From: Geodermatophilus sp. TF02-6
GTDB taxonomy: Bacteria > Actinomycetota > Actinomycetes > Mycobacteriales > Geodermatophilaceae
Assembly (NCBI RefSeq): GCF_003319115.1
Contig: NZ_QOHF01000011.1
Coordinates: 62,001-126,000 of the forward strand
Direction: 5' to 3'
Length of the DNA stretch: 64,000 nucleotides
Part shown: positions 36,834 to 45,984 of the stretch, one piece after another
Numbering within the stretch: the first letter of the stretch is position 1
Layout: the number at the start of each line of letters is the position of its first letter
Notes under the pieces: model-generated
Told to the model about the DNA's origin: nothing
The model's database searches: none
Seen by the model: only the letters and a program-made list of their open reading frames with translations
Made by a program: the position numbers and the translations under genes

Positions 36834-36907
36834 AGGACCCCGTCCTCCCCGGCCTCCCTGCAGGGTCCCGCCGCGAGCCTGCGAGTGGCGGGGGGCAGGG
36901 AGGTCCT
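36834..36907 (+). repeat. Interspersed 3'-end repeat, copy R3
   Basis: Diverged 74-base copy starting AGGACCCCGTCCTCCCC and ending GGGAGGTCCT, between the gcvH stop and garA. It is the longest and least conserved of four copies. Confidence 0.6.
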
Positions 36908-36941
36908 CACTGGGGCCGGCGGCGGGGCCCTGCAGGAACCG

Positions 36942-37349
36942 TCAGGGAGCGTCGACCAGGGCCTGGTAGGCGGGGGCGTCGAGGAGGCCGGCGGTGGGGT
37001 CGCCGGCGTCCGCGGGGATCCGGACCTCCACCAGCCAGCCGGCGCCGTAGGGGTCGGCGTTGACCGTCTCGGGGGCGTCGGTGAGCGCCTCGTTGACCGC
37101 GGTCACGACCCCGGCGACCGGCGAGTAGACGTCGGAGACCGACTTGGTCGACTCCACCTCGCCGATGGGGTTGCCCGGTGTCACCTCGGCGCCGACCTCC
37201 GGCAGCTGCACGAAGACGATGTCGCCCAGGGCGTCCTGCGCGTGGTCGGTGATGCCCACCCGGACGACGGTCGCCGCGCTCCCCTCACCCTCCAGGACCA
37301 GGGCCCACTCGTGCTGCTCGGTGTAGCGGCGGTCGTCGGGGGTGGTCAT
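36942..37349 (-). CDS. gcvH: Glycine cleavage system H protein
   Basis: This 135-residue lipoyl carrier shuttles the aminomethyl group between P, T and L proteins. It shows [30 protein letters not shown] and the lipoylation site [18 protein letters not shown] (Lys about 69). The C-terminal [10 protein letters not shown] is conserved. It is in the same block as garA and gcvP but separated by regulators, as in mycobacteria. ATG 37349 is clear. Confidence 0.95.
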   Translation of the reverse strand: MTTPDDRRYTEQHEWALVLEGEGSAATVVRVGITDHAQDALGDIVFVQLPEVGAEVTPGNPIGEVESTKSVSDVYSPVAGVVTAVNEALTDAPETVNADPYGAGWLVEVRIPADAGDPTAGLLDAPAYQALVDAP

Positions 37350-37394
37350 GCGGCGGCGTCTCCTGTGCGGGGGAAGGGGTGGGCCGGTCGGGTG

Positions 37395-38303
37395 TCAGTT
37401 CCCGTCGTCGGCGTCGGGGGAAGCGTATTGAGGCTCCTCCAGCGGCCGCAACGCGTCGACCACGACCCGCTGGGACTGCGCGATGTCCACGCTGCCGCCC
37501 TGGCGGCCGACCCGGTCGACCACGCCGCCGGGGATGTTCATCGCCGTCTGCAGGTCCTGCGGGGAGCCGATGACGAGGACCTCGTAGGGGCTGCTCACCG
37601 GGGTGCCGTCGACCAGCAGGTCGCCCGGCTCGCCGGTGACCGCGGTGGACGCCCCGACCCGGACGCCGTCGATCTGCATCGTCTCCGCGCCGGCGCCCCG
37701 CAGCTCCTGCACCGCGTCGAGCAGGTCGGCGACCCGCACCTGCCGCTCCGGGTCGCGGATGGTCACGACCAGCCCCGGCCCCTGGGCGGCGACGGTGCCG
37801 TTGAGGACGCCCAGCGCCTCGGCCCGCCGCCGGGCCTCCTCCAGCGCGGCCGCGGACCGGCTGTCGGAGCCGGTGAGCTCGCGCAGCGCGGAGCGCTGGT
37901 CGGCGATCTGGGCGCGCAGCAGGTCCTCGCGGGCGTCGAGGGTGTCGAGGATGCTCACCAGGTCCTCCTCGCGCAGGCCGGCGAGGTCCTCGTCGGTGCC
38001 GGTGTTGCGCACCTGGACGGCGATGGCGAAGCCGAGCAGCAGGGTGAGCACGCCGATGAGCAGCGCGGCCAGCGGGTCGCGCCGGCGGCGCCGGCCGGGC
38101 GCCGGGCCCACGTCCGCCGCGGGGTCGTCCGCCGCGGGGTCGTCCGCCGCGGGGTCGTCCGCCGCGGGGTCGTGCGCCGTGGTGTCCGCCGTGGTGTCGT
38201 CGGAGCCCGCGGTGGACGGCTCCTCCGCCGTCCCCCGGCGCCGCTCGGCCGCGGACGGCGCGACGCCGTCCACGCCGTGGCCCGGTCGCCGGTCGTCGCT
38301 CAT
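37395..38303 (-). CDS. DUF881 family protein (Rv1825-type)
   Basis: This 302-residue protein has a long charged N-terminal tail, one membrane helix (LAALLIGVLTLLLGFAIAVQV, about 86-106), a coiled coil (LRAQIADQRSALRELTGSD) and an extracytoplasmic DUF881 domain with VTIRDPERQV and NIPGGVVDRVGR. The tail contains four copies of ADDPA, encoded by 15-bp repeats (38117-38176). DUF881 proteins occur in pairs around the small basic protein, and a cell-envelope or division role is suspected. It overlaps the sbp stop by 4 bases. Confidence 0.88.
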   Translation of the reverse strand: MSDDRRPGHGVDGVAPSAAERRRGTAEEPSTAGSDDTTADTTAHDPAADDPAADDPAADDPAADVGPAPGRRRRRDPLAALLIGVLTLLLGFAIAVQVRNTGTDEDLAGLREEDLVSILDTLDAREDLLRAQIADQRSALRELTGSDSRSAAALEEARRRAEALGVLNGTVAAQGPGLVVTIRDPERQVRVADLLDAVQELRGAGAETMQIDGVRVGASTAVTGEPGDLLVDGTPVSSPYEVLVIGSPQDLQTAMNIPGGVVDRVGRQGGSVDIAQSQRVVVDALRPLEEPQYASPDADDGN

Positions 38304-38632
38304 GCCCGGAACACGTGTCGTCGGATGGCGGCGGCGTTGCCGAAGATGCGGATGCCGAGGACGACGACGACGGCCGTCGAGAGCTGTGCGCCCACGCCGA
38401 GCTGGTCGCCGAGGAAGACCACCAGCGCGGCGACCACCACGTTGGACACGAAGGAGATGACGAACACCTTCGCGTCGAAGATGCCGTCGAGCCGGGCGCG
38501 GGCGCCGCCGAAGACGGCGTCCAGCGCGGCGACCACGGCGATCGGCAGGTAGGGCTGCAGCCACAGGGGGACGGTCGGGTCGAACACCAGGCCGAGGACG
38601 ACGCCGAGGGCCAGGCCGAGGATCGGGATCAC
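38300..38632 (-). CDS. Small basic protein family (Sbp, DUF1290)
   Basis: This 110-residue membrane protein is highly hydrophobic (PILGLALGVVLGLVFDPTVP; LPIAVVAALDAVFGGARA; FVISFVSNVVVAALVVFLG). The conserved AALDAVFGG and GIRIFGNAAAIRRHV mark the Sbp/DUF1290 family, also found next to division genes in Firmicutes. It lies between the two DUF881 genes with only 2 bases to one and an overlap to the other, so they form an operon. GTG 38632. Confidence 0.92.
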   Translation of the reverse strand: MIPILGLALGVVLGLVFDPTVPLWLQPYLPIAVVAALDAVFGGARARLDGIFDAKVFVISFVSNVVVAALVVFLGDQLGVGAQLSTAVVVVLGIRIFGNAAAIRRHVFRA

Positions 38633-38634
38633 GG

Positions 38635-39582
38635 TCAGCCTCCCGGCGTGGGGTCGGGGGCGGCGCTGGCGGAAGGCAGGGCGGCGGAAGGCAGGGCGGC
38701 GGGCTCCTCGGACACCGGGGCGGCGGAGCGGAGCTCGCGGGAGCTCCCGGCGGGCAGGGACAGCTCGTCCTCCTGGGCGAACTCGAACCGCAGTCGGTAG
38801 GTCTTCGAGATGACGGCGAGGGCGCCGACCTCGGGGCTGGCCAGGAACCGCGACCGCAGGGTCTCGGGGTCGCCGACGGCGCTGACCAGGTACGGGTTGG
38901 TCACCGGCCGGAAGTCGACCAGCACGGCCTCACCGGCGAAGCGGATGGCCGAGGTGGGCCCGAGCTGCTGGCCGTTGACGCCCACGGCCTCGGCGCCGGC
39001 GGCCCACAGCGCGTTGACCACCAGCTGCAGGTCGCCGTCGCGCACCAGCCCGCGGGGGTCGGCCTCCCCCGCCCCGCCGACCGGGTCGGCGTCGGCGTCG
39101 GGCTCGGCATCGGCCAGGGTGACCAGCAGGCCGGGGCCGCTCACCGGCGCGACCGCGGCGGCCAGCTCGGCGTCGGCCAGCTCGTCGAGGGCCCGCTGGC
39201 CGACGGCGCTGCTGGCCAGCGCGTCGTCCCGGGTGGCGGCGACGTCGGCGCGCAGTCGCTCGAGGTCCGCGGCGAGCGCGTCGGTGGTCGCCGACTCGGT
39301 CTCGACGTCGCCGACCAGCGCCGCTCGCACCTGCTCGCGGCCCTGCGCCCCAGCCGCGGCCCCGCCGTAGGTGACGGCGGCCAGCACCCCGGCGACGGCC
39401 GTGACCAGCGCGACCGCGACCTGCCCGCCGCGGCGCCGGAACGGTGCGGGGGCCGCCCCGGCCGCGGCCCGCGCGCGGGCGCGCCGCTCGTAGGCCGGGT
39501 CGAGGGTCTCGGCCAGCACCTGGTCGAGCAGCGAGGCGCCCAGCGAACGCGGCCCCCCGCCGCGGCGCGGCGTCGAGGTCAC
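38635..39582 (-). CDS. DUF881 family protein (Rv1823-type)
   Basis: This 315-residue paralogue of the other DUF881 protein has a short cytoplasmic tail (SLGASLLDQVLAETLDPAYE), one membrane helix (VAVALVTAVAGVLAAVTYGG), a helical stalk (DALAADLERLRADVAATRDD) and the extracytoplasmic domain with GVNGQQLGPTSAIRFAGEA and VDFRPVTNPYLVSAVGDP. GTG 39582 overlaps the pgsA stop (GTGA). The C-terminal ~30 residues are low-complexity Ala/Ser/Pro. Confidence 0.88.
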   Translation of the reverse strand: MTSTPRRGGGPRSLGASLLDQVLAETLDPAYERRARARAAAGAAPAPFRRRGGQVAVALVTAVAGVLAAVTYGGAAAGAQGREQVRAALVGDVETESATTDALAADLERLRADVAATRDDALASSAVGQRALDELADAELAAAVAPVSGPGLLVTLADAEPDADADPVGGAGEADPRGLVRDGDLQLVVNALWAAGAEAVGVNGQQLGPTSAIRFAGEAVLVDFRPVTNPYLVSAVGDPETLRSRFLASPEVGALAVISKTYRLRFEFAQEDELSLPAGSSRELRSAAPVSEEPAALPSAALPSASAAPDPTPGG

Positions 39583-40235
39583 CGCGGTGCTCCGGCGGCG
39601 GCCCGCTCGGCGCGCACCAGGCCCACCACCTGGACGACGTAGAGGACGCCGGCCAGGACGTAGAGCGCCCCTCCCCAGATGGTGAACGCGTAGGCCACCG
39701 GACGGGCGACGGCCACCACCGGCCCCTCGCCGTCGGCCAGCAGCAGCAACGGGAAGGCGTAGAGCAGGGTGAACGTCGCCGCCTTGCCCAGGTAGTGCAC
39801 CTGCAGCGGCGGGTAGCCGTAACGGCGCAGCACCAGCAGCGCCGCCCCGAGCACCACCTCGCGGCCGACGAGCACGGCGACCACCCACAGCGGCACGACG
39901 TCGCGCAGCACGAAGGCGACCAGCGTGGCGACGACGTAGAGCCGGTCGGCGGCCGGGTCGAGCAGCGCGCCCAGGCGGCTGGACTGGCCGAGCGCGCGGG
40001 CGAGCCTGCCGTCGGCCCAGTCGGTGACCCCGGAGACGGCCAGCACCACCACGGCCCAGCCGTCGGCGCGCGGGCCCAGCAGCAGCCACAGGAACAGCGG
40101 CACGCCGAGCAGGCGCAGCAGCGACAGCGCGTTGGGGACGGTCCAGACCCGGTCGGGCAGCCGGTTGCGGTCGGCTCCGAGCGGCGTGCCCGACGAGGCC
40201 GGGGCAGCAGCCGGCCCCCCGTGGGACGACGTCAC
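39579..40235 (-). CDS. CDP-alcohol phosphatidyltransferase (PgsA2/Rv1822-type)
   Basis: This 218-residue membrane enzyme joins CDP-diacylglycerol to an alcohol. The catalytic signature DG-x2-AR-x8-G-x3-D-x3-D is DWADGRLARALGQSSRLGAL continuing LDPAADRL. The membrane helices that follow include VVATLVAFVLRDVVPLWVVA. By position it matches Rv1822, annotated as a phosphatidylglycerophosphate or cardiolipin synthase, and the substrate is not proven. It is the first gene of the DUF881 operon. GTG 40235. Confidence 0.9.
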   Translation of the reverse strand: MTSSHGGPAAAPASSGTPLGADRNRLPDRVWTVPNALSLLRLLGVPLFLWLLLGPRADGWAVVVLAVSGVTDWADGRLARALGQSSRLGALLDPAADRLYVVATLVAFVLRDVVPLWVVAVLVGREVVLGAALLVLRRYGYPPLQVHYLGKAATFTLLYAFPLLLLADGEGPVVAVARPVAYAFTIWGGALYVLAGVLYVVQVVGLVRAERAAAGAPR

Positions 40236-40371
40236 AGAACCTCCAGCCCGCTGCGCACCTCCACCGAGGCTAGTGGCCCGCGCCGACGGTCTCCGGGGCG
40301 GCGCACCGCGAGGCCCACCCCTGGGCCCACTCCGAGCCTGCGGAGGGTACCGGGCGGCCCCTGCAGGTAGC

Positions 40372-40426
40372 AGGACCCCGTCCTCCTCACCCCTCGCAAG
40401 CTCGGGGCGAGCCTCGGGACGGGGCC
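40372..40426 (+). repeat. Interspersed 3'-end repeat, copy R4
   Basis: AGGACCCCGTCCTCCTCACC and following bases, differing from R2 at 3 of 55 positions but lying in the opposite orientation relative to its neighbouring gene end (EF-G-like stop at 40450). Confidence 0.8.
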
Positions 40427-40449
40427 GCGGCGGGCAGGGGGGTCCTCGC

Positions 40450-42534
40450 TCAGGCGGGCACGGCGGTCAGCGACGCCGGCGCCGGCTCGTAGCCCAGCGG
40501 GCGGCGGGTGAAGCTGCCGGTGCCGTGGGAGACCGAGCGCAGCGCCCCCGCGTAGGTGAGCAGCTCGATCTCGGGCACCTCGGCGCGCACCGTCGTCCGG
40601 TCGCGGTCGGGGTCGGCGTCGCTGCCGGTGACCCGGGCCCGCCGGCCGGACAGGTCGCTCATCACCGCGCCCACGTACTCGCCGGGGACGACGACCGCCA
40701 CGTCGCACCACGGTTCGAGCACCCGGGTGCCGGCGGCCGCGGCCGCCTCGCGCAGCGCCAGCGCCCCGGCCGCCTGGAAGGCCGCGTCGGAGGAGTCGAC
40801 CGAGTGGGCCTTGCCGTCGACCAGGGTGAGGTGGACGTCGACGATCGGCCGGTCGCCGGAGACCCCGCGCTCGGCCTGGGTGCGGATGCCCTTCTCCACG
40901 CTGCCGTGGAACTGGCCGGGCACCGTACCGCCGACGATGCGCTGCTCGAAGACGACGCCGGAGCCGGGCGACCCGGGCTCGGCCTCGACCACCACGATGG
41001 CGTACTGCCCGTGCCCGCCGGACTGCTTGACGTGCCGGCCGGTGACCCGGGCGGAGCCGGCGAGCGTCTCCACCATGGGAACCCGCACCGGGACGGTGTT
41101 CACCCCCACGCCGTGCCGGGTCCGCAGCCGCTCGAGCAGCACCTCGGCGTGCGCCTCGCCGATGCACCACAGCAGCAGCTGGCCGGTGTCGGGACGGCGC
41201 TCCAGCCGCACCGTCGGGTCCTCGGCGGCCAGCCGGGCCAGGGCGGTGGCCAGGCGGTCCTCGTCGGCCCGGGACGCCGCGTCCACGGCGACCGGCAGCT
41301 GCGGGGCGGGCAGCTCCCAGGGCGGCACCAGCCGCGGGTCCTCGGGCGAGGACAGCGTGTCGCCGGTCTCGGCGGAGGTGAGCCGGGCGACGGCGCAGAC
41401 GTCGCCGGCCGGGCAGGCGGCGACCGGGCGCAGCGCCGCCCCCAGCGGGGAGGAGACCGCGCCGACGCGCTCGTCGACGTCGTGGTCGGGGTGGCCGCGG
41501 TCGGCCATGCCGTGCCCGGAGACGTGGACGGGGGTGTCCGGCCGCAGGGTGCCGGAGAAGACCCGGACCAGGGAGACCCGGCCCAGGTAGGGGTCGGTCG
41601 TCGTCTTGACCACCTCGGCCACCAGCGGGCCGTCGGGGTCGCACGACAGCGGGGACGCCGGGGAGCCGTCGGGGCGGGTGGCCGGCGGGCAGCCGTGCTC
41701 CAGCGGGCTCGGGAAGGCCGAGACCAGCAGGTCCAGCAGCTCGGGGACGCCGACGCCGGTCAGCGGCGCGACGCACAGGATCGGGTGGAAGTGGCCGCGG
41801 GCGACCGCCGTCTCCAGGTCGGCGACCAGGTCGGCGACGACGAGCTCCTCGCCGGCCAGGTAGCGGTCCATGAGGGTCTCGTCCTCGCTCTCGCCGATGA
41901 TCCCCTCGATCAGCTCGGCGCGCAGCCGGTCGGCGTCCTGGGCGTCCGCGCCGTTCGTGTCGGGGTGGGGCTCGAGCAGCGAGACCAGCCCGGAGACGGC
42001 GCCGTCCGGCCCGCGCTGGAGCAGGTGCAGCGGGAGGACGCCGTCCCCCAGCTCGGTGCGGCAGGCGCGCACCGCGTCGTCGACGTCGGCGCGGGGACGG
42101 TCCAGCTGGGTGATCACCACGGCGCGCGGCATGCCGACGGCCGCGCACTCGTCCCACAGCGCGACCGTGGTCGCGTCGACGCCACCCACCGCGGACACGA
42201 CGAACAGCGCGGCGTCGGCGGCGCGCAGGCCGGCGCGCAGCTCGCCGACGAAGTCGGGTGAGCCGGGGGTGTCGAGCAGGGTGAGGCGGTGCCCGGCGTG
42301 CTCGACGGTGGCGACGCCGAGCGACACCGACCGCTGCTGCCGGACCTCCACCTCCTCGCTGTCCAGGCAGGTGGTGCCCTCCTCGACCCGGCCGGCGCGC
42401 GGCAGGGCGCCGGTGGCGGCCAGCAGCGCCTCGGCGAGGGTGGTCTTGCCCGCGGCCGCGTGGCCCACCAGGGCCACGTTGCGCACCTTCTCGGCCGGTC
42501 GCGGGGCGGGTGCGGTCCCGGTGTCCTTGGCCAC
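40450..42534 (-). CDS. EF-G-like translational GTPase (EF-G2 type)
   Basis: This 694-residue GTPase has the EF-G domain layout. G1 is GHAAAGKTT (about 24-32), G3 is DTPGS, and G4 is the non-canonical TQLDRPRAD where NKxD is normal. Domain IV includes GGTVPGQFHGSVEKGI and GKAHSVDSSDAAFQAA. It matches the actinobacterial FusA2/EF-G2 paralogue (Rv0120c-like), whose role in translocation is doubtful; ribosome rescue or recycling has been suggested. GTG 42534 lies 6 bases from the upstream DUF1918 gene's stop, so the two are co-transcribed. Confidence 0.88.
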   Translation of the reverse strand: MAKDTGTAPAPRPAEKVRNVALVGHAAAGKTTLAEALLAATGALPRAGRVEEGTTCLDSEEVEVRQQRSVSLGVATVEHAGHRLTLLDTPGSPDFVGELRAGLRAADAALFVVSAVGGVDATTVALWDECAAVGMPRAVVITQLDRPRADVDDAVRACRTELGDGVLPLHLLQRGPDGAVSGLVSLLEPHPDTNGADAQDADRLRAELIEGIIGESEDETLMDRYLAGEELVVADLVADLETAVARGHFHPILCVAPLTGVGVPELLDLLVSAFPSPLEHGCPPATRPDGSPASPLSCDPDGPLVAEVVKTTTDPYLGRVSLVRVFSGTLRPDTPVHVSGHGMADRGHPDHDVDERVGAVSSPLGAALRPVAACPAGDVCAVARLTSAETGDTLSSPEDPRLVPPWELPAPQLPVAVDAASRADEDRLATALARLAAEDPTVRLERRPDTGQLLLWCIGEAHAEVLLERLRTRHGVGVNTVPVRVPMVETLAGSARVTGRHVKQSGGHGQYAIVVVEAEPGSPGSGVVFEQRIVGGTVPGQFHGSVEKGIRTQAERGVSGDRPIVDVHLTLVDGKAHSVDSSDAAFQAAGALALREAAAAAGTRVLEPWCDVAVVVPGEYVGAVMSDLSGRRARVTGSDADPDRDRTTVRAEVPEIELLTYAGALRSVSHGTGSFTRRPLGYEPAPASLTAVPA

Positions 42535-42540
42535 GCCGGC

Positions 42541-42735
42541 TCAGCCTGCCGCTGCCGGGACGACGGCGCAGGTGCCCGCCGGGTAGAAGACCCCGGTGTG
42601 CCCGTCGGGGTCCCACCGGACGACGTAGGGCGGCCCCCCGCCCTGCCCCCGGACCTCGAGCACCTCGCCGGTGCGTTCCGGCTCTCCCTGGTGGGTGGAC
42701 CGGACGACGATCCTGTCCCCGACTCGCGCTTCCAC
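42541..42735 (-). CDS. DUF1918 domain protein
   Basis: This 64-residue beta-rich domain reads VGDRIVVRSTHQGEPERTGE and VVRWDPDGHTGVFYPAGTC, typical of actinobacterial DUF1918. Its function is unknown; the fold resembles small SH3-like barrels. GTG 42735 has GGGAGGTC just upstream. It leads the EF-G-like gene. Confidence 0.9.
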   Translation of the reverse strand: MEARVGDRIVVRSTHQGEPERTGEVLEVRGQGGGPPYVVRWDPDGHTGVFYPAGTCAVVPAAAG

Positions 42736-43054
42736 GGTGACCTCCCGGCGACGGACCCGGACTGTGTGGGGTGTGACACAGCCTGCCTCCGGGCCTGGGG
42801 CGGATCAAGGGGCCCCTCTCCGGCACGGCAGGCCCGGCGGCGGGCCCCGACGGGGTACCCGCCCCCGGGGCCCGTGCTGGGCCGGTGACCAGCAGCGGAC
42901 ACGCGCCTGGCCAGGAGCAGGGCACGCGCCGTCCCCCGCGCGGCCTGGGCTCGGCCTGGGCTCGGCCGTTCCCTGCCGGAGTGCGGTTGTCGCGTCCCGC
43001 TTCGAGCGCCCTCGTCCCCAGGTGTGCGGTGGTGCTCGCGGAGATGTTGCATCT

Positions 43055-43069
43055 AGTTGGGGATAACGG
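43055..43069 (-). repeat. Polar terminus motif copy 7
   Basis: Plus strand AGTTGGGGATAACGG, 21.9 kb right of dif and pointing back toward it. Confidence 0.8.
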
Positions 43070-43332
43070 ATATGCCGCACGATCGGGACGGCGCCGCGAG
43101 GCTCCCGGGCGTCCTCGCTCCCCCGCGTGTCCCCGGAAGCCCTGGCGGTCCCGCACGACTTGGGGGTGACGGTGCGCTCGCCGGTCGCCCCTCGAGCCGC
43201 CGCGCCCGGCCGGGAGCGTCCCCGGGTCCTGGCGGGCCGGACGAGGCCGTGCCGGAACGCGCCCTCCCCCGCTGGGACCACCGGTCGGCGGGCGGTGGCA
43301 CACGACGTGCTCCGCGGGGCGCCCCGGACAGC

Positions 43333-43370
43333 GCAGGGGCCGCTCCCGGTCCCTCGGGAACGGCCCCTGC
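43333..43370 (-). terminator. Terminator after the alcohol dehydrogenase gene
   Basis: GCAGGGGCCG and CGGCCCCTGC form a 10-bp stem, with inner TCCC/GGGA pairing, about 100 bases past the stop codon. Confidence 0.65.
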
Positions 43371-43472
43371 TCCGGCGGGCGGACCGCAACCCGGACCGGC
43401 GGGTCCTCACCCCCCGACCATGTGGCCGGAGGCCTGCGGGGGATGGCGCTCGGGCGCACGGGGGACGGTCCC

Positions 43473-44591
43473 TCAGTCGAAGAGGACCACCCCTCGGATG
43501 TTCTTGCCGGCCTTCATGTCGGTGAAGCCCTGGGCGACCTGCTCGAGGGTGTAGGTCCGCGTGACGAGCTCGTCGAGCTTGAGCGTGCCGGCCGCGTACT
43601 GGGCGAGCAGGTTGGGGATGTCCCACCGCGGGTTGCACCCGCCGAAGAGCGCTCCCTGCAGCCGCTTCTGGAACACCGTGAACATCGTGTGGTGGATCGG
43701 GATGCCGACCGACTGTCGCATCCCCCCGGTCCCGGTGAGGACGACGGTGCCAGCCTTGCGGATGGAGTTGACCGCCTCGGCGATGTGGTCGCCGTTCACG
43801 ACACCGACGGTGACGACGGTCGCGTCGGCCCCCTGCCCGTTGGTCATCGACTGGGCGAGGGCGGTCGCCTCCTTCATGGTGTCGGTGGCGTGCGTCGCGC
43901 CGAGCTTCACGGCGGTCTCCCGTTTGAACTCGACCGGGTCGACGGCGATGACCGCGCGGGCGCCGATGGCGTGGGCGGCCTGCACGCTGTTGATCCCGAC
44001 CCCACCGACGCCCATGACGATGACCACGTCACCGGCTCGGGCGTCGGACATGTTGGTCACCGATCCCCATCCCGTGGCGACGCCGCAGCTGACCAGTGCG
44101 GCCTTGTCCAGCGGCACGTCACGGTCGATCTTCACCACCGACCGGGCGTCGACGACCGTGTGCTCGCTGAACGCCGAGACGCCGGAGGTCTGCACGACCG
44201 GCCTGCCCTGGTAGGTCATCCGGAAGCTGGTGGGGTCGTCGGGGCGCGCCCCGGTGAAGGTCTTCGCGCCGAGGTCGCAGAGGTTCTGCCGTCCGGTCGA
44301 GCACATCCGGCACCGCCCGCAGACGGTGATGAAGCTGAGCACCACGTGGTCGCCCTCGGCCCATCCGGGGGTGTCGGGGCCGACGCCGACGACGACACCG
44401 GCTCCCTCGTGCCCACCGGCCACGGGCAGCCGGGCCGGGGAGTCGCCGACGGCGACGTGGTCGTCGGTGTGACAGAGCCCGGCGGCGACCATCTCGACCA
44501 GCAGTTCGCCCTGCCGGGGTCCGTCGAGGTCGACCTCGGTCAGCTCGTACTGGCCGGGCTGTGCGTGCAGGACTGCGCTTCGGGTCTTCAC
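43473..44591 (-). CDS. NDMA-dependent-type zinc alcohol dehydrogenase
   Basis: This 372-residue MDR dehydrogenase has catalytic zinc ligands in GLCHTDD (Cys) and GGHEGAG (His-Glu), a structural zinc loop CGRCRMCSTGRQNLC (about 88-102), and a Rossmann site VIVMGVGGVGINSVQAAHA. Overall it resembles the actinobacterial group with tightly bound NADH that turns over with NDMA or mycofactocin-linked acceptors, but no mycofactocin genes are in the window. GTG 44591 has GGGAGGA upstream. Three 17-bp tandem repeats lie just before that site and may be its operator. Confidence 0.88.
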   Translation of the reverse strand: MKTRSAVLHAQPGQYELTEVDLDGPRQGELLVEMVAAGLCHTDDHVAVGDSPARLPVAGGHEGAGVVVGVGPDTPGWAEGDHVVLSFITVCGRCRMCSTGRQNLCDLGAKTFTGARPDDPTSFRMTYQGRPVVQTSGVSAFSEHTVVDARSVVKIDRDVPLDKAALVSCGVATGWGSVTNMSDARAGDVVIVMGVGGVGINSVQAAHAIGARAVIAVDPVEFKRETAVKLGATHATDTMKEATALAQSMTNGQGADATVVTVGVVNGDHIAEAVNSIRKAGTVVLTGTGGMRQSVGIPIHHTMFTVFQKRLQGALFGGCNPRWDIPNLLAQYAAGTLKLDELVTRTYTLEQVAQGFTDMKAGKNIRGVVLFD

Positions 44592-44606
44592 GTCTGTTCC
44601 TCCCTG

Positions 44607-44657
44607 GAGTTCGAGGTGTCGCGGAGTTCGAGGGGTTGCGGAGTTCGAGGTGTCGCG
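44607..44657. repeat. Three tandem 17-bp repeats upstream of the dehydrogenase
   Basis: GAGTTCGAGGTGTCGCG, GAGTTCGAGGGGTTGCG and GAGTTCGAGGTGTCGCG are contiguous. Copies 1 and 3 are identical. The array is 16 bases from the start codon, where it may bind a regulator or sit in the leader. Confidence 0.85.
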
Positions 44658-45080
44658 GCCACCTGGTGGTGGTGGTGACGCCGCCGTCCGGTTCGGCCGA
44701 GCACGAGCGACTGCTCGGGAGGTGCTCGCAGAGGCCTGCCGCGCCGTCCCCGCGGTCCGGGCCGGCGTGCGCGCAGCCGCCGAACGGTGCGATGAGGGAG
44801 GGGCCGACGGGGGCGACACAGGGAGCTCGACACGTCCACCTGGGCACCCGCCTCCGCTCGACGCCATGGGGCGTCGCCCGGAGGGCCCCCCGCCGGCGAC
44901 ACCGAACCACGAGCTCATGGCGGCGGTCCAGGGGGTCGAGCGGCCCGCCCCGCGACCGACGGCCGGGCGCAGGCCGGGCGGCCGGTGGTGCCCGCACGGG
45001 TGCTCGGCCGGGGCGCGGCAGGTCAGCGTGCGGCGCTCACCCGGCGCAGACCGAGCGGCGGGACCTCGTCGGTCCCGGAG
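44658..45080. other. 423-base gap with no supported gene
   Basis: Upstream region of the alcohol dehydrogenase and downstream flank of the decayed oxidoreductase. I see no gene, RNA or strong hairpin in it. Confidence 0.5.
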
Positions 45081-45984
45081 TCACAGCTCGAGGACCAGCT
45101 TCGGGCAGGCCGCCCTCGACACACAGATGGACATCGTGTCGTTCGCCGCCTGCTCGGCGGGGGTCAGCAGGGAGTCGCGGTGGTCGACCTCGCCGGCCAG
45201 CACCGGCGCTCGCACGTACCGCACGTCCCCTCCTGACACGAGGAGAGCACCTGGACCCCGGCCTCTCCACCACCTCGAGGACGGACCTGCCCGGCGGCAC
45301 GGTGAGGGTCAGGCCGGTGGTGCCGCGGCATGCCCAGGATCGCCGGCAGGTCGATCAGGCCGACCTCGTCCTGTGGGTGGAGGGTGACCCGGTTGCCGGT
45401 CGCGTCCTCCAGCGCCTCGAGGCAGGTCCTCGAGAGGAACGTCATCGACCGGCGGCTGCGCCCCCCGTAGTGCAGCTCCCACTCCGCGCCGGCCGCTTCG
45501 GCGGCGATGTGCATCGGCAGGATCGGGGTGATCCCGATGCCACCGGCGATGTACAGGTACCGGGAGGAGTCGACTAGCGGGAAGGCGTTCCGCGGGCCGC
45601 GGACCGCGACGGTCACGCCCTCGACGAGCGTCTCGTGCACGTGTTCGGAGCCGCCCCGGCCGGGTCCCGCAGCACCGCGATCCGCCAGACCGACCGGTTG
45701 CCGGGGTCGCCGCACAGCGAGTACTGGCAGACCGTACCCGTGCACAGCTCGAGGTCGATGTGTGCCGGGCGTACTCCGCAGACCTCGACCGCCGTCGCGC
45801 CGGGGTGGTTGGCCAGCGTGGAGAGGACGCGCCAGTCGTTGACGCCGATGCCGTAGCGGTGCATGTAGAAGACCGAGTTGCCCGAGGACCAGGCGTTGGC
45901 GATCAGTGTCAGGTAGGCCGGGGTGGAGGACTCCCGGTCGATGGTCCGTGGGAACCGGTCACGCTGCAGCCCCCGGTCGTCCAT
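45081..45984 (-). pseudogene. Decayed PDR/VanB-type oxidoreductase with a MarR-like N-terminal fusion
   Basis: From ATG 45984 (good RBS) the frame first codes a MarR-type start (YLTLIANAWSSGNSVFYMHR, then VNDWRVLSTL). It passes without a stop into the middle of a phthalate-dioxygenase-reductase-like protein (HIDLELCTGTVCQYSLCGDP). At about 45650 the frame changes to GVTVAVRGPRNAFPLVDSSR and YLYIAGGIGITPILPM (FAD/NAD domain). A deletion follows LIDLPAILG. The ferredoxin end is split between frames: VPPGRSVLEVVER, VQVLSSCQEGTCGTCE, then SICVSRAACPKLVLEL and stop at 45081. At least three lesions make it nonfunctional. The intact enzyme would pass electrons from NADH to a Rieske oxygenase or demethylase. 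Confidence 0.85.

Larger units (their letters stand above)
42736..43472. other. 737-base intergenic region
   Basis: No supported gene. It holds the upstream region of the DUF1918 gene, a polar motif (43055-43069) and the terminator of the alcohol dehydrogenase gene. Open frames on both strands look compositional. Confidence 0.6.

Noticed and set aside
44607-44657. Tandem 17-bp units as a CRISPR or iteron array
   Set aside because: Only three contiguous copies, no spacers, no cas or replication genes nearby.
45037-45300. Small minus-strand frame beginning PPGRSVLEVVER as a separate gene
   Set aside because: It is one piece of the decayed reductase; its continuation lies in neighbouring frames.
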